A DNA stretch of 64,000 nucleotides from Comamonas koreensis (GCF_014076495.1 NZ_CP043575.1:3906001-3970000); one strand, 5' to 3'; shown: positions 35,138 to 44,674, counted from the first letter of the stretch. The notes: generated from the sequence alone by a model not told the origin. Program-made: numbers and translations.

Positions 35138-36016
35138 ATGTCCATGCCAGACCCTGCCCGCCCAACCGACTCCCCAGGCCTGCAGCGCCGCCTTTTGCTG
35201 CAAGCTGGCAGCGGCCTTTTGCTGCTGCCCTGGCTGCACGGCGCGCAGGCAGCGGCCACCGATGGCTGGCCCGCTGACGCGCGCGTTCCCGGTGGCGTAG
35301 CGCGCCTGTCGCTGGGCCCGGCGGCCGAGCGGCCCCAGGCCTTTGCGGGCGATATACCGCTGCTGGTGCTGGGTGACGCCATCGAATGGACAGCGCTGGT
35401 CGGCATACCGCTGTCGGCCCCCACCGGCGCCGCAGAGATCCGGCTGCATACGGCCAGCGGCCCACGCAGTATCCCCTACACGGTGCGCGACAAGAAGTAC
35501 AGCGAGCAGCGCCTCAAGGTCGCCCCCAAGACGGTCGATCTGTCTGCCGCCGACAATGTCCGCTATGAACGCGAACGTTACCACCAACAAACAGTGATGG
35601 CCACCTTCAGCACGCCGCTGCCCGCGCAGATGCAGCTGCCCGTGCCGGTGCCCGGCCGGCGCTCGAGCTCCTTCGGGTTGCGCCGCGTCTTCAATGGCCA
35701 GTCGCGCAATCCGCACAGCGGCATGGACATCGCCGCAGCCACCGGCACGCCCGTCAAGGCACCGGTCGATGGCAAGATCATCGATGTGGGTGACTACTTC
35801 TTCAACGGCCACACCATCTGGATGGACCATGGTGGCGGCTTTCTGACGATGTACTGCCACCTGAGCGCGACCCAGGTCACGGTGGGCCAGAGCGTGCGCG
35901 CTGGCGAAGTGATCGGCAAGGTCGGCGCGACCGGCCGGGTCACAGGCCCGCACCTGCATTGGGGCGTGATGCTCAACCGCAGCATGGTCGACCCGGCCCT
36001 CTTCCTCACCGCCTGA
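35138..36016 (+). CDS. M23-family metallopeptidase (peptidoglycan)
   Basis: 292 aa. N-terminal LQRRLLLQAGSGLLLLPWLH looks like a Tat-type signal. The C-terminal LytM domain carries HSGMDIAAATGTPVKAPVDG, MYCHLSATQVTVGQ and GPHLHWGVMLN, holding the zinc ligands His/Asp and the HxH pair. It would cut peptide cross-links in the cell wall. Start 35138 or 35144. Confidence 0.9.
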   Translation: MSMPDPARPTDSPGLQRRLLLQAGSGLLLLPWLHGAQAAATDGWPADARVPGGVARLSLGPAAERPQAFAGDIPLLVLGDAIEWTALVGIPLSAPTGAAEIRLHTASGPRSIPYTVRDKKYSEQRLKVAPKTVDLSAADNVRYERERYHQQTVMATFSTPLPAQMQLPVPVPGRRSSSFGLRRVFNGQSRNPHSGMDIAAATGTPVKAPVDGKIIDVGDYFFNGHTIWMDHGGGFLTMYCHLSATQVTVGQSVRAGEVIGKVGATGRVTGPHLHWGVMLNRSMVDPALFLTA

Positions 36017-36286
36017 TAGCGCGCCTGTGGTTATCCCAGATATCTGTGGGTCAGCATGTGGACAAGGCTCTGGACAAGATGGCAAGCCTTTGACTTGCTT
36101 CAACAATTTTCATGCGCCTAAGTTTTAGGCAAACGCTGCTGCGGCAGCGGCCATGGAGCGGGCTGCCAAGCACCAAGCTTGGCCTACACCAGCGCCGGCC
36201 GGCAGCCCCTAGGATGGCAAGCTAAGTTTGCTTTCACCCACCGCAGCGCGCGCCTGTGCGCTGCCTCGAACAAGGAAAAACTTCAT

Positions 36287-37123
36287 ATGCAACGTTGGAA
36301 ACTGATGAGCCTCAGCGCAGCCGCTGCGATGGCCCTGGCCGCCTGCAGCAGCACCCCATCGTCCACCCCTGCAGCACCTGCCACAGGCAGCACCGCACCC
36401 GCCATGAACGTATCTGCCACCGACAAGACCTTGCAGTCCTACCACTGGGACCTGGAGCGCGCCGAAGACCAGTCCGGCCGTCCGCTGCCCGCCTTCACCG
36501 CACTGGCCCCCAAGAAGGTGCTGCGCCTGGGCTTCAGCGGCGATGCCAAGACAGCACACCGCGTGAGCATCGGCAACCTCTGCAATGTGATGGGCGCGGG
36601 CTACCAGCTCGATGGCGACAAGATCAGCATCACCAACCCGATTGGCACGATGATGGCGTGTGAGCCCCCACTGATGCAGCTCGAGCAGGCAGTGAGCGCA
36701 CAGATCACACGCGCCGAGAGCCTGCGCATCACGCAGGACAGCAACGCCCCGCGCCTGACCTTGCAGTTCAACGATGGCAGCCGCTGGCTGCTGAAGTCGG
36801 TGCCCACCAACGCCACCAAGTACGGCAGCGCCGGGGAGACCATGTTCTATGAAGTGGCCCCCCAGACCAAGCCTTGCAGCCACGGCGTGGCCAAGGGCGT
36901 GCAATGCCTGCAGGTGCGTGAGCTGCGCTATGACAGCAACGGCCGCAAGACCGTGGCCGGCGACTGGCAGCATTTCTACGGCAATATCGAAGGCTACCAG
37001 CACGAACCCGGCTACAGCAATGTGCTGCGCGTGAAGCGCTACACCATTGCCAATCCGCCAGCGGACGCGTCGCGCTACGCCTATGTACTGGACTTGACGG
37101 TCGAGACCGCCAAGGCCCCTTGA
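36287..37123 (+). CDS. META/DUF4377-domain lipoprotein
   Basis: 278 aa from MQRWKLMSLSAAAAMALAAC, a lipoprotein signal. Residues about 45-150 resemble an HslJ/META domain (LQSYHWDLERAED, KISITNPIGTMMACEPPLM), and the C terminus a DUF4377 domain (CLQVRELRYDSNGRKTVAGDW and FYGNIEGYQHEPGYSNVLRV). META proteins are linked to heat shock and novobiocin tolerance; the role here is not known. The upstream 270 bp hold no gene. Confidence 0.8.
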   Translation: MQRWKLMSLSAAAAMALAACSSTPSSTPAAPATGSTAPAMNVSATDKTLQSYHWDLERAEDQSGRPLPAFTALAPKKVLRLGFSGDAKTAHRVSIGNLCNVMGAGYQLDGDKISITNPIGTMMACEPPLMQLEQAVSAQITRAESLRITQDSNAPRLTLQFNDGSRWLLKSVPTNATKYGSAGETMFYEVAPQTKPCSHGVAKGVQCLQVRELRYDSNGRKTVAGDWQHFYGNIEGYQHEPGYSNVLRVKRYTIANPPADASRYAYVLDLTVETAKAP

Positions 37124-37318
37124 TGGCCCCGGCGGGTGCTGCTGACAGCGCCCGCTTACTCAGCTGACATTGAGGTCTGGCAGCTCGCAGCTATTGCCAG
37201 TTAGAGGCCTCAAGCTACATCCACATCACCAACCCCCAGTCGCCCCACAGCGGTGACAGGGGGTTTGGTTTTTGCAGCCCGCATTGGCGCAATGCGCGCA
37301 TCGCAGCGCCGTTGCGCA

Positions 37319-37383
37319 CATGCCCCGCTTTTGGGCATGCCCTGCTTGCCGCATGGATAAGCCCAACTCTTATATAAGAGTTG
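37319..37383 (+). promoter_or_regulatory. hairpin and 20-bp perfect palindrome upstream of MFS gene
   Basis: The 346-bp gap 37124-37469 has no gene. It holds a hairpin (CATGCCC 37319-37325 with GGGCATG 37333-37339) and a perfect palindrome CAACTCTTATATAAGAGTTG at 37364-37383. The palindrome has the form of an operator for a dimeric repressor, about 90 bp before the transporter start. Confidence 0.55.
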
Positions 37384-37469
37384 AGCAGGCATGGCAGAAT
37401 GGCGCCACAAACACCTACAACCATATTGCGGTTGCAGCAGCTGCACCAGCGCAGGCTGCGCCCCACCCC

Positions 37470-38750
37470 ATGCCAGCGACCACCCACTCCGCCCCTCCGC
37501 CGCTGCTGCGCGACCAGCACAGCGGCTTTCTCGTTTTTCTGATCGCGCGCGTCTTTGCCGTGGGTGCCACCCAGATCCAGGCCGTGGTCGTCGCCTGGCA
37601 GGTCTATGACTTGACGCGCAACCCCATGGCGCTGGCCTTTGTCGGCCTGGCGCAGTTCATCCCGATGCTCCTGCTGCTGCTGCCTGCCGGCGAGCTGATC
37701 GACCGGCTGCCACGCAAGAAGGTGCTGGCCACCAGCTGGGCGCTGGGCAGTGTCTGCAGCGCGCTGCTGCTGTGGCTGTCGGGCCATGGCCATGCCGGGG
37801 TCGCAGGCATCTATGCGGTGCTGGTGCTGTATGGCGCCACGCGCGCCTTCTCGGGCCCATCGCTGCAAAGCCTGCTGCCGCAGCTGGTGCCGATGGCGCT
37901 GCTGCCCAAGGCCATTGCCACCAACAGCGTGGTAATGCGCTGCTCGGCCATTGGCGCGCCGATGCTGGGCGGCTTTTTGTACGCCGCTGGCGGGGCCGTG
38001 TGGACCTATGCGGTCTGCATGCTGGCCTTTGCAATTGGCACCGCGCTACTGCTGCGCGTCCAGGTGCTGTATGCGGCGCCCAAGGCCGCTGCCGAGCCAG
38101 GCGCCGCGCGCGACACGATCTGGCAGCGCTTTGGCGCGGGCATCCGCTTTATCTTTGGCCGCCCCATGGTGCTGGGCACCATCTCGCTCGATCTGTTTGC
38201 CGTGCTGCTGGGCGGCGTGGTGGCGCTGCTGCCCATCTACGCCCATGAGGTGCTGCACACCGGACCCGAAGGCCTGGGCCTGCTGCGCAGCGCCATGGCG
38301 ATGGGCGAAGTCTGCGCCGGCCTCTACCTCAGCAGCCGCCCCTTTGGCACCCAGGTGGGCCGGCGCATGATGCTGGCCGTGGCCGTGTTTGGCATTGCCA
38401 ACCTGGTGTTCTCGCTGTCGCACTGGCTGTGGCTGTCCTGCCTGGCGCTGGCCGTCGCTGGCGCGGCCGACATGGTCAGTGTCTATGTACGCGGATCGCT
38501 GCTGCAATTTGCCACGCCCGACAACATGCGCGGCCGCGTCAATGCCGTCAACATGCTGTTTATCGGCTCGTCCAATGAGCTGGGTGAATTCCGCGCTGGC
38601 AGCAGCGCTGCCCTGCTGGGCGCAGTTCCCGCAGCGGTGGCGGGCGGCCTGTGCTCGCTCCTGGTGGTGGGGCTGTGGACGCGGCTCTTCCCCAGCCTGT
38701 GGAAAGTGAACCGCTTCGAAGACGCGCAGCACCAGTCTGCGGGCCGCTAA
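37470..38750 (+). CDS. MFS transporter (EntS-like exporter)
   Basis: 426 aa from MPATTHSAPPPLLRDQHSGF, the first start consistent with the family. About 11-12 membrane segments; the loop motif GELIDRLPRKKVLATSW lies between helices 2 and 3. GATQIQAVVVAWQVYDLTRN and YGATRAFSGPSLQSLLPQLV are typical of the MFS_3 (enterobactin exporter-like) group. Substrate unknown. It is preceded by the palindrome at 37364, and its stop codon adjoins the repeat at 38750. Confidence 0.85.
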   Translation: MPATTHSAPPPLLRDQHSGFLVFLIARVFAVGATQIQAVVVAWQVYDLTRNPMALAFVGLAQFIPMLLLLLPAGELIDRLPRKKVLATSWALGSVCSALLLWLSGHGHAGVAGIYAVLVLYGATRAFSGPSLQSLLPQLVPMALLPKAIATNSVVMRCSAIGAPMLGGFLYAAGGAVWTYAVCMLAFAIGTALLLRVQVLYAAPKAAAEPGAARDTIWQRFGAGIRFIFGRPMVLGTISLDLFAVLLGGVVALLPIYAHEVLHTGPEGLGLLRSAMAMGEVCAGLYLSSRPFGTQVGRRMMLAVAVFGIANLVFSLSHWLWLSCLALAVAGAADMVSVYVRGSLLQFATPDNMRGRVNAVNMLFIGSSNELGEFRAGSSAALLGAVPAAVAGGLCSLLVVGLWTRLFPSLWKVNRFEDAQHQSAGR

Positions 38751-38886
38751 GAGCCGCCAACACAACCCTTGATACGTCGTAGCCTCGCCGGCTGCGCCAA
38801 GCCTTGTCGTACGCCTGTACTGCCTGCGGCTTGACGCCTAGTCTCAACCGCAAACCTTCGATTCGCTGGGTCGTGTTACCGGCTCT
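38750..38886. repeat. dispersed inverted-repeat element, copy 1
   Basis: About 137 bp with imperfect inverted ends (AGAGCCGCCAACACAACCC against GGGTCGTGTTACCGGCTCT). It is the same element as 50134-50256. It starts on the last base of the MFS stop codon and fills the gap to the convergent MBL gene, so it may act as a two-way terminator. Confidence 0.85.
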
Positions 38887-38908
38887 AAGACCAAACCTCA
38901 ACGCTCCC

Positions 38909-39829
38909 TCAGAGCGCATCGACTGGCAGCTTGAGAAAACGCCGGCCCTGCGCATCGGCATCGGGCAGGCGCCCGGCGCGGATATTGACCTGCACCGAGG
39001 GCAGCATCAGCTGCGGCATCGCCAGCGTTGCATCGCGCGCCTCGCGCATCGCGACAAAAGCGGCCTCGTCCACACCCTCGTGCACATGGATGTTGTGCGC
39101 ACGCTGCTCGGCCACCGTGCTGCACCAAGCGGCAGCGCGGCCGGCTGGCGGGTAATCGTGACAGACATAGAGCAGCGTCTCTGGCGGGTGCGCCAGTAGC
39201 CGGCCAATCGAGCGGTAGAGCGCATGGGCATCGCCGCCAGGGAAATCACAGCGCGCTGTGCCCACATCGGGCATGAACAAGGTGTCGCCGACAAAAATGG
39301 CGGCCACTGCGCCTGCCGCAGCACCGCCCTCTTCCACCGCATAGGCCAGGTCCGCCGGCGTGTGGCCGGGCACACCCAGCGCGCGGATGCGAGTGGCCCC
39401 CAGCGCCAGCACATCGCCATCGCGCAGCAGGCAGTCAAAGTCTGCGCCTTGCGGTGCGATGCAGCCCTCCATGCCGTAGATGCCGCCAAACACTTTTTGT
39501 ACCTGCGTGATCTGCTGGCCAATCACCACCGGCGCGGCAATGCGCACCGCGCCTGCGGGCATCTGCCTGCGCAGCCACTGGGCCGCAGACAGGTGGTCTG
39601 CATGGGCATGGGTCTCCAGCACCCAGCGCAGCGTCAGCCGCTCGGCATCCAGGTAATCAGCGATGCGCTGGGCCGATGCGGTACTGGTGCGGCCGCTCTT
39701 GGCATCAAAGTCCCAGACCGGGTCGATGACTGCCGCCTCGCGGCTGGCCACATCGTGCAGCACATAGCTGACGGTGCCGGTCACCTCGTCAAAAAATGCC
39801 TGAACGCCAAAAGAAGGGGCAGAGCGCAT
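38909..39829 (-). CDS. blh: MBL-fold hydrolase, Blh/persulfide dioxygenase-like
   Basis: 306 aa from MRSAPSFGVQAFFDEVTGTV. Metal motif ETHAHADHLSAAQWL, then ALGVPGHTPADLAY, FVGDTLFMPDVGTARCDFPG and CHDYPP, the pattern of Blh and ETHE1-type persulfide dioxygenases. It would oxidise sulfane sulfur with glutathione. It is divergent from a BigR-type regulator across a 91-bp AT-rich gap. Upstream in-frame starts overlap the regulator and are rejected. Confidence 0.88.
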   Translation of the reverse strand: MRSAPSFGVQAFFDEVTGTVSYVLHDVASREAAVIDPVWDFDAKSGRTSTASAQRIADYLDAERLTLRWVLETHAHADHLSAAQWLRRQMPAGAVRIAAPVVIGQQITQVQKVFGGIYGMEGCIAPQGADFDCLLRDGDVLALGATRIRALGVPGHTPADLAYAVEEGGAAAGAVAAIFVGDTLFMPDVGTARCDFPGGDAHALYRSIGRLLAHPPETLLYVCHDYPPAGRAAAWCSTVAEQRAHNIHVHEGVDEAAFVAMREARDATLAMPQLMLPSVQVNIRAGRLPDADAQGRRFLKLPVDAL

Positions 39830-39920
39830 GGTCAAAACACATTCACATAAAACAATATATCTTTTAATATAATAAAAATCCTCCTTTTCGGCAAGCCTGC
39901 TGCGTCCAAGCCTTCTTCCC
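39830..39920. promoter_or_regulatory. shared divergent promoter with BigR-type operator
   Basis: AT-rich, in strong contrast to the flanks, with an imperfect palindrome of the form ATATAT-CTTTTA-ATATAA at about 39855-39873. BigR/SqrR repressors bind such AT-rich palindromes and are released when oxidised by polysulfide. Assignment by context. Confidence 0.55.
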
Positions 39921-40244
39921 ATGTCTGCAAAAACCAAGGCCTCCCCTTCGCCCGACGCCATGCGCGAGGCAGCGCACCATGCCGTCTCTGCCCTCAAGCT
40001 TCTGGGCAATGAGGACCGCTTGCTGCTGCTCTGCCTCCTGAGCCAAGGCGAATGCTGCGTCAGCGATATGGAGGCGCAGCTGGGCATTGCGCAGCCCACC
40101 TTGTCGCAGCAGCTCGCCGTGTTGCGGCGCGAAAACGCGGTCAGCACCCGGCGCGAGGGCAAGAACATCTTCTACCAGGTGGCCGATGCGCGCCTGCTGG
40201 CGCTGTTGCAGACGCTGTACGCCCAGTACTGCCCGGCAGCCTGA
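39921..40244 (+). CDS. bigR: BigR/SqrR-type ArsR-family regulator
   Basis: 107 aa winged-helix protein: LLNEDRL-type start (LKLLGNEDRLLLLCLLSQGE), recognition helix in LGIAQPTLSQQLAVLRRENA and TRREGKNIFYQV. Cysteines in ECCVSDM and QYCPAA match the pair that forms a (poly)sulfide link in BigR. It would repress blh and the transport genes until sulfide is present. Confidence 0.88.
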   Translation: MSAKTKASPSPDAMREAAHHAVSALKLLGNEDRLLLLCLLSQGECCVSDMEAQLGIAQPTLSQQLAVLRRENAVSTRREGKNIFYQVADARLLALLQTLYAQYCPAA

Positions 40245-40280
40245 AACCCCACCGCATCGTTCACGTCAAGGAAGTCGCCC

Positions 40281-40709
40281 ATGTCGCTCGATCTGTCTGC
40301 CTTTACGCCCCTGGCCGCCCTCGCAGGCGGTGCCTTGATTGGTCTGGCTGCCGTGCTACTGGTGCTGTTCAATGGCCGTATTGCGGGCATCAGCGGCATC
40401 GTGGCCGCACTGCTGCCGCCACGCCTGCAGCGCGGCGCCTGGCGATTGGCATTTGTGCTTGGCCTGCTGGCAGCCCCATGGATTTACCAGTGGTTTGCGC
40501 CCTTGCCAGCGGCCAGCAGCTCTGCAGCCTGGCCACTGCTGGTGCTGGCCGGCCTGCTTGTGGGCATAGGCACGCGCCTGGGTTCGGGCTGCACCAGTGG
40601 GCATGGGGTCTGCGGGCTCTCCCGCCTGTCGCTGCGCTCCCTGGTGGCCACCCTGGTCTTTATGGCCACCGGTTTCGCGACGGTGTTTGTAGTGCGCCAC
40701 CTTCTATAA
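40281..40709 (+). CDS. YeeE/YedE-family transporter subunit (N half)
   Basis: 142 aa, about four membrane segments. [20 protein letters not shown] and the Cys-containing [20 protein letters not shown] are hallmarks of the YeeE/YedE (DUF395, PmpA-like) family, which moves thiosulfate or related sulfur compounds. It pairs with the next gene to make a full transporter, downstream of bigR. Confidence 0.88.
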   Translation: MSLDLSAFTPLAALAGGALIGLAAVLLVLFNGRIAGISGIVAALLPPRLQRGAWRLAFVLGLLAAPWIYQWFAPLPAASSSAAWPLLVLAGLLVGIGTRLGSGCTSGHGVCGLSRLSLRSLVATLVFMATGFATVFVVRHLL

Positions 40710-40716
40710 GGAGAGC

Positions 40717-41133
40717 ATGATGACTATCCTGATCGCGGCCCTTGCAGGCCTGGTCTTTGGCCTGGGCCTGCTGGTGTCCGGCATGGCCGATCCGCAGAAG
40801 GTGCTGGCTTTTCTCGATCTGGCAGGCCCCTGGGACCCGTCGCTGGCGCTGGTGATGGGCGGCGCGATAGCGCTGGGTCTGCCCGGTTTTGCACTGGCGC
40901 GCCGGCGCAGCCGCAGCCTGCTGGGCGAGCCCATGCAGCTGCCTGCACGCCAAGCGGTTGATGCACCGCTGCTGATCGGCTCGGCGCTATTTGGCATCGG
41001 CTGGGGCCTGGCCGGCTACTGCCCAGGCCCGGCACTGCTGGGCACGGCGGCGGGCATGGGCTCGGCGGCGATCTTCAGTGCGGCGATGCTGGCGGGCATG
41101 CTGTTGTTTGGGCTGTGGTCCAAGAGGTCTTGA
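40717..41133 (+). CDS. YeeE/YedE-family transporter subunit (C half)
   Basis: 138 aa; AAGGAG precedes two adjacent ATGs (40717, 40720), the second better spaced. [20 protein letters not shown] and [19 protein letters not shown] are PmpB-like motifs, with Cys in GYCPGP. About four membrane segments. Together with its neighbour it gives the eight-helix arrangement seen in single-chain YeeE. Confidence 0.88.
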   Translation: MMTILIAALAGLVFGLGLLVSGMADPQKVLAFLDLAGPWDPSLALVMGGAIALGLPGFALARRRSRSLLGEPMQLPARQAVDAPLLIGSALFGIGWGLAGYCPGPALLGTAAGMGSAAIFSAAMLAGMLLFGLWSKRS

Positions 41134-41199
41134 GGCACGGCCACTATAAAATCCATAGCTGATCACGCCTGCAACATCGTTTCACCAGCCCGCCCACCC

Positions 41200-42012
41200 A
41201 TGTCTTTCGCCATCGACCCTGCTGTTGCGCATACCCATGCGCAGGACTGCCCCCTGCCCCTGCTGTGGCGCGACGAGCACCTGGTGGCCATCTACAAACC
41301 TGCCGGCTGGCTGGTGCACCGCACGGGCCTGGACGCAGGCGAGACGCGCTTTATCGTGCAGACCTTGCGCGACCAGATCGGCCAGCATGTGTTTCCGCTG
41401 CACCGGCTCGACAAGGGCACCTGCGGCGTGCTGCTGCTGGCGCTGCATGCCGAGGCCGCCAGCCGCACGCGCAGCCAGTTTGAGAACCACCAGATCGACA
41501 AGCGCTACCTGGCGATGGTGCGCGGCTGGGCGCCGCTGCAAGCGGAGGTCGACCATGCACTGCGCCCCGATGATGCGCCTGAGGACGCGCCCGCCCAGCC
41601 GGCCCGGACCCGCTTTGCGCGCCTGGCGAGGCTGGAACACGCCGAGGCCTATGACAGCCGCTTTGCCGGCACGCGGCTGTCCTTGGTCCAGGCGACACCC
41701 CACACCGGGCGCCGCCACCAGATCCGCCGCCACCTCAAGCACATCGCCCACCCCATCATTGGCGATGCCACGCATGGCAAGGGCCCATTGAACCGTTGGT
41801 GGGCCGAGCGTCTGGGCCTGCAGCGGCTGTGGCTGCATGCCTGGTCGCTGTCGCTGCAGCACCCCTATACGCAGGCACCCTTGCATATTGAAAGTGGGCT
41901 GCAGTTCCGGCACACAGAACCCACAGCGGGCATGTCCGTGCCGCAATCGCACCCCAGCCTGCAGCAATGGCAGGCGCTGCTGCGCAACCCGGCCTGGTCG
42001 CGGCAAGCCTAG
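41200..42012 (+). CDS. truC: tRNA pseudouridine synthase C
   Basis: 270 aa RluA-type pseudouridine synthase. Catalytic Asp in FPLHRLDKGTCGVLLLAL, then DKRYLAMVRGW and HTGRRHQIRRHLKHIAHPII with GDATHGKGPLNRWW, which marks the TruC group (position 65 of tRNA). A C-terminal 30 residues extend beyond the core. Confidence 0.88.
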   Translation: MSFAIDPAVAHTHAQDCPLPLLWRDEHLVAIYKPAGWLVHRTGLDAGETRFIVQTLRDQIGQHVFPLHRLDKGTCGVLLLALHAEAASRTRSQFENHQIDKRYLAMVRGWAPLQAEVDHALRPDDAPEDAPAQPARTRFARLARLEHAEAYDSRFAGTRLSLVQATPHTGRRHQIRRHLKHIAHPIIGDATHGKGPLNRWWAERLGLQRLWLHAWSLSLQHPYTQAPLHIESGLQFRHTEPTAGMSVPQSHPSLQQWQALLRNPAWSRQA

Positions 42013-42069
42013 CAGCTGCGCCAAGACCAAGGGTGCACATTGTTTTTCGGATGCGCGCACACTCGCCCC

Positions 42070-43335
42070 GTGAAAAATAAACAAACAACAACCTCTGCCG
42101 CCGCACCCTCCTCGGCAGCGCCTGCTGCAACGCTCAGCCCTGCCGTCTTGCTGCTGATGGCCACAGCCTGCGGCCTCTGCGCCGGCGCCAATTACTTCAA
42201 CCAACCGCTGCTCAACTCCATCGCCCATGCGCTGCAGGTGAGCGAGAGCACGGCCGGCATTCTGGTCACCTGCGCGCAGGTGTCGTATGCGATTGGCCTG
42301 CTGTTTCTGGTGCCGCTGGGCGATATGCTCGAGCGCCGCAAACTGACCGTGGGCCTGATGCTGCTCGCGGCGATCGGCCTGCTGGTCAGCGGCTTTGCCG
42401 GCCTGATGCCCTCACCGTTCACAGCCTTGGTGCTGGGCACCTTGGTCACGGGTCTCTTCTCGGTCGCGGCCCAGGTGCTGGTGCCGATGGCCGCCAGCCT
42501 GGCCCCGCGTGAGTCAAGTGGCCGCGCCGTCGGCCTGGTGATGAGCGGCCTGCTCACCGGCATTTTGCTCTCGCGCACAGTCGCCGGACTCCTGTCGGCC
42601 GTGGGCGGATGGAGCCTGGTCTACAAGGCGGGCGGCATCGCGATGGTGCTGGTGGCGCTGGCCCTCTACCGGGTGCTGCCCAAGGTGGCACACAGCGGCC
42701 CACGCCTGCCTTATGGCCAGGTGCTGGGCAGCATGGCCACCTTGATACGCACCCAGCCCCGCCTGCGCACCCGCACCTTGCTGGGGGGCCTGGCCTTTGC
42801 ATCGGTCAGTGTGCTGTTCTCGACGATGGCCCTGATGCTCGGCGGCCCCGAGCACGGCCTGAGCGATTCGTCGATCGGCCTCATTGGCCTGTCGGGTGTA
42901 GCCGGCGCCTTGATGGCCAATGCCGCGGGCCGCCTGGTCGACAAAGGCCTGGAGCGCCCGACCACCGCCTTCTCGGTGCTGCTGCTGGTCGTCAACTGGG
43001 CGCTGCTGTGGTACAGCCAGCATTCGGTGTTCCTGTTCATCGTCGGCATGCTGGTGATCGAGCTGGCGCTGCAAGGCACCCACATCTGCAACCAGAACGT
43101 CATCTACCGCCTGGCACCCGAGGCGCGCTCGCGCATCAACGCCTGCTATATGACGGGCTACTTTATCGGCGCATCGGCTGGCTCGGCCATCGGCGCCTGG
43201 GCCTGGCACCACGGCGGCTGGACGGGTGCCTGCATCGCTGGCACGGTGCTGGCCCTGCTCAATGTGGCGGCCCTGCTGGCGGACCGCAGATTGTCGCATC
43301 CGGGCGCCGTGGCCTCTGCCACCGACGCGGCATAA
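42070..43335 (+). CDS. MFS transporter
   Basis: About 421 aa from a GTG at 42070; a TTG at 42040 or ATG at 42154 are alternatives. About 12 membrane segments. The motif LVPLGDMLERRKLTVGLML fits the helix 2-3 loop of MFS proteins, and GLCAGANYFNQPLLNSIAHA opens helix 1. Probably a drug or metabolite exporter; substrate unknown. Confidence 0.82.
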   Translation: MKNKQTTTSAAAPSSAAPAATLSPAVLLLMATACGLCAGANYFNQPLLNSIAHALQVSESTAGILVTCAQVSYAIGLLFLVPLGDMLERRKLTVGLMLLAAIGLLVSGFAGLMPSPFTALVLGTLVTGLFSVAAQVLVPMAASLAPRESSGRAVGLVMSGLLTGILLSRTVAGLLSAVGGWSLVYKAGGIAMVLVALALYRVLPKVAHSGPRLPYGQVLGSMATLIRTQPRLRTRTLLGGLAFASVSVLFSTMALMLGGPEHGLSDSSIGLIGLSGVAGALMANAAGRLVDKGLERPTTAFSVLLLVVNWALLWYSQHSVFLFIVGMLVIELALQGTHICNQNVIYRLAPEARSRINACYMTGYFIGASAGSAIGAWAWHHGGWTGACIAGTVLALLNVAALLADRRLSHPGAVASATDAA

Positions 43336-43477
43336 AGGGGCGGCCCGAAGCTTCCCGCCCAGAGCTTCCCGCCAGACACTGTCGCGCAGACACTCCGGGC
43401 AGACAGGAGGACAATGGTAGGCTTGCAGTTCCGGCATGGCGGTCAGTGGCCGCCTGCACCGACACGAGAGAGAAACC

Positions 43478-44674
43478 ATGTACCTCGACCAAGACAACGC
43501 CCCCAACATCAACCAGCTCACTGCATTTCGCCGCGATCTGCACATGCACCCGGAGCTGAAGTACGAAGAAAACCGCACCGCCGACAAGATCGCGGCCTAT
43601 CTGACGGCGCTGGGCATCCCCATGGTGCGGGGCCTGGGCACCACCGGCATTGTGGCCAGCATTTACGGCCAGGGGCGCGATGCCGCCAACCCCGGGCCTG
43701 CCATCGGTATCCGCGCCGACATGGATGCGCTGCCGGTGCAGGAAACCAACCAGTTTGGCCACATCAGCCAGTACCCGGGCCGCATGCATGCCTGCGGCCA
43801 CGACGGCCACACGACGATGGTGATGGGGGCCGCTGAGCTGCTCGCTGGCCGGCGTGATTTCGATGGCACGGTGCACCTGATCTTTCAACCCGGTGAAGAA
43901 GGCGGCGCAGGCGCGCGCGCGATGATGCAGGACGGGCTGTTTACCCAGTTCCCCTGCCAGGCCGTGTTTGCATTGCACAACTGGCCCGCGCTGCCGCAGG
44001 GCCAGATGGGGGTGCGCGTGGGGCCCATCATGGCAGCTGCGCTGCGCTTTGAGATTGTGGTGCGTGGCCGGGGCGGCCATGCGGCACTGCCCCATACGAC
44101 AGTGGACCCGATCCCGGTGGCCTGCTCCATCGTCGGCCAGTTGCAGACCCTGGTCTCGCGCGGCACTGATCCCTTGGATGCTGCGGTGCTGACCGTGGGC
44201 AAGATCGAGTCGGGCACGGTGGAGAACATCATCCCGGATGAGGCCCGTATCTACGGCACCTGCCGCAACCTGACGCTGGCCTCGCAGCAGTTCCTGATCG
44301 ACGGCCTGCACCGGGTCTCCGGCCACATCGCCGAGGCGCATTTTGCCAGCGCCGAAGTGATCATCAAGCCCGGTTACCCCAACACGACCAACCACCGCAA
44401 GGAGGCGCTGTTCATGGGCGAGGTGATGCGCGAGATGGTTGGCAACACCAACGCCCACACCGATGTGCTGCCGGCGATGACAGCCGAGGACTTTGGCTTC
44501 ATGCTCGAAGAAGTACCCGGTGCCTATGGCTGGATCGGCAACGGCTCCGATGGCCAGCCCGGCGTTGGCTTGCACAACCCGGGCTATGATTTCAACGACA
44601 ACAATATCGCCCTGGGCGCCAAGTTCTGGGATCGCCTGGCACGCCGCTGGTTTGCGACCCAGGCACAGCGCTAA
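43478..44674 (+). CDS. M20-family amidohydrolase (hippurate hydrolase-like)
   Basis: 398 aa from MYLDQDNAPNINQLTAFRRD. LHMHPELKYEENRTADKIA opens the enzyme; metal and catalytic blocks are MHACGHDGHTTMVMGAAELL and FQPGEEGGAGARAMMQDGLF, with RGRGGHAALPHTTVDPIPVA in the dimer domain. Hydrolyses N-acyl amino acids such as hippurate or N-acetyl compounds. Confidence 0.93.
   Translation: MYLDQDNAPNINQLTAFRRDLHMHPELKYEENRTADKIAAYLTALGIPMVRGLGTTGIVASIYGQGRDAANPGPAIGIRADMDALPVQETNQFGHISQYPGRMHACGHDGHTTMVMGAAELLAGRRDFDGTVHLIFQPGEEGGAGARAMMQDGLFTQFPCQAVFALHNWPALPQGQMGVRVGPIMAAALRFEIVVRGRGGHAALPHTTVDPIPVACSIVGQLQTLVSRGTDPLDAAVLTVGKIESGTVENIIPDEARIYGTCRNLTLASQQFLIDGLHRVSGHIAEAHFASAEVIIKPGYPNTTNHRKEALFMGEVMREMVGNTNAHTDVLPAMTAEDFGFMLEEVPGAYGWIGNGSDGQPGVGLHNPGYDFNDNNIALGAKFWDRLARRWFATQAQR

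Noticed and set aside
36017..36286. Regulatory RNA before the META lipoprotein gene
   Set aside because: Only weak hairpins and TTATCC/TGTGGACA-like words; nothing consistent enough to call.
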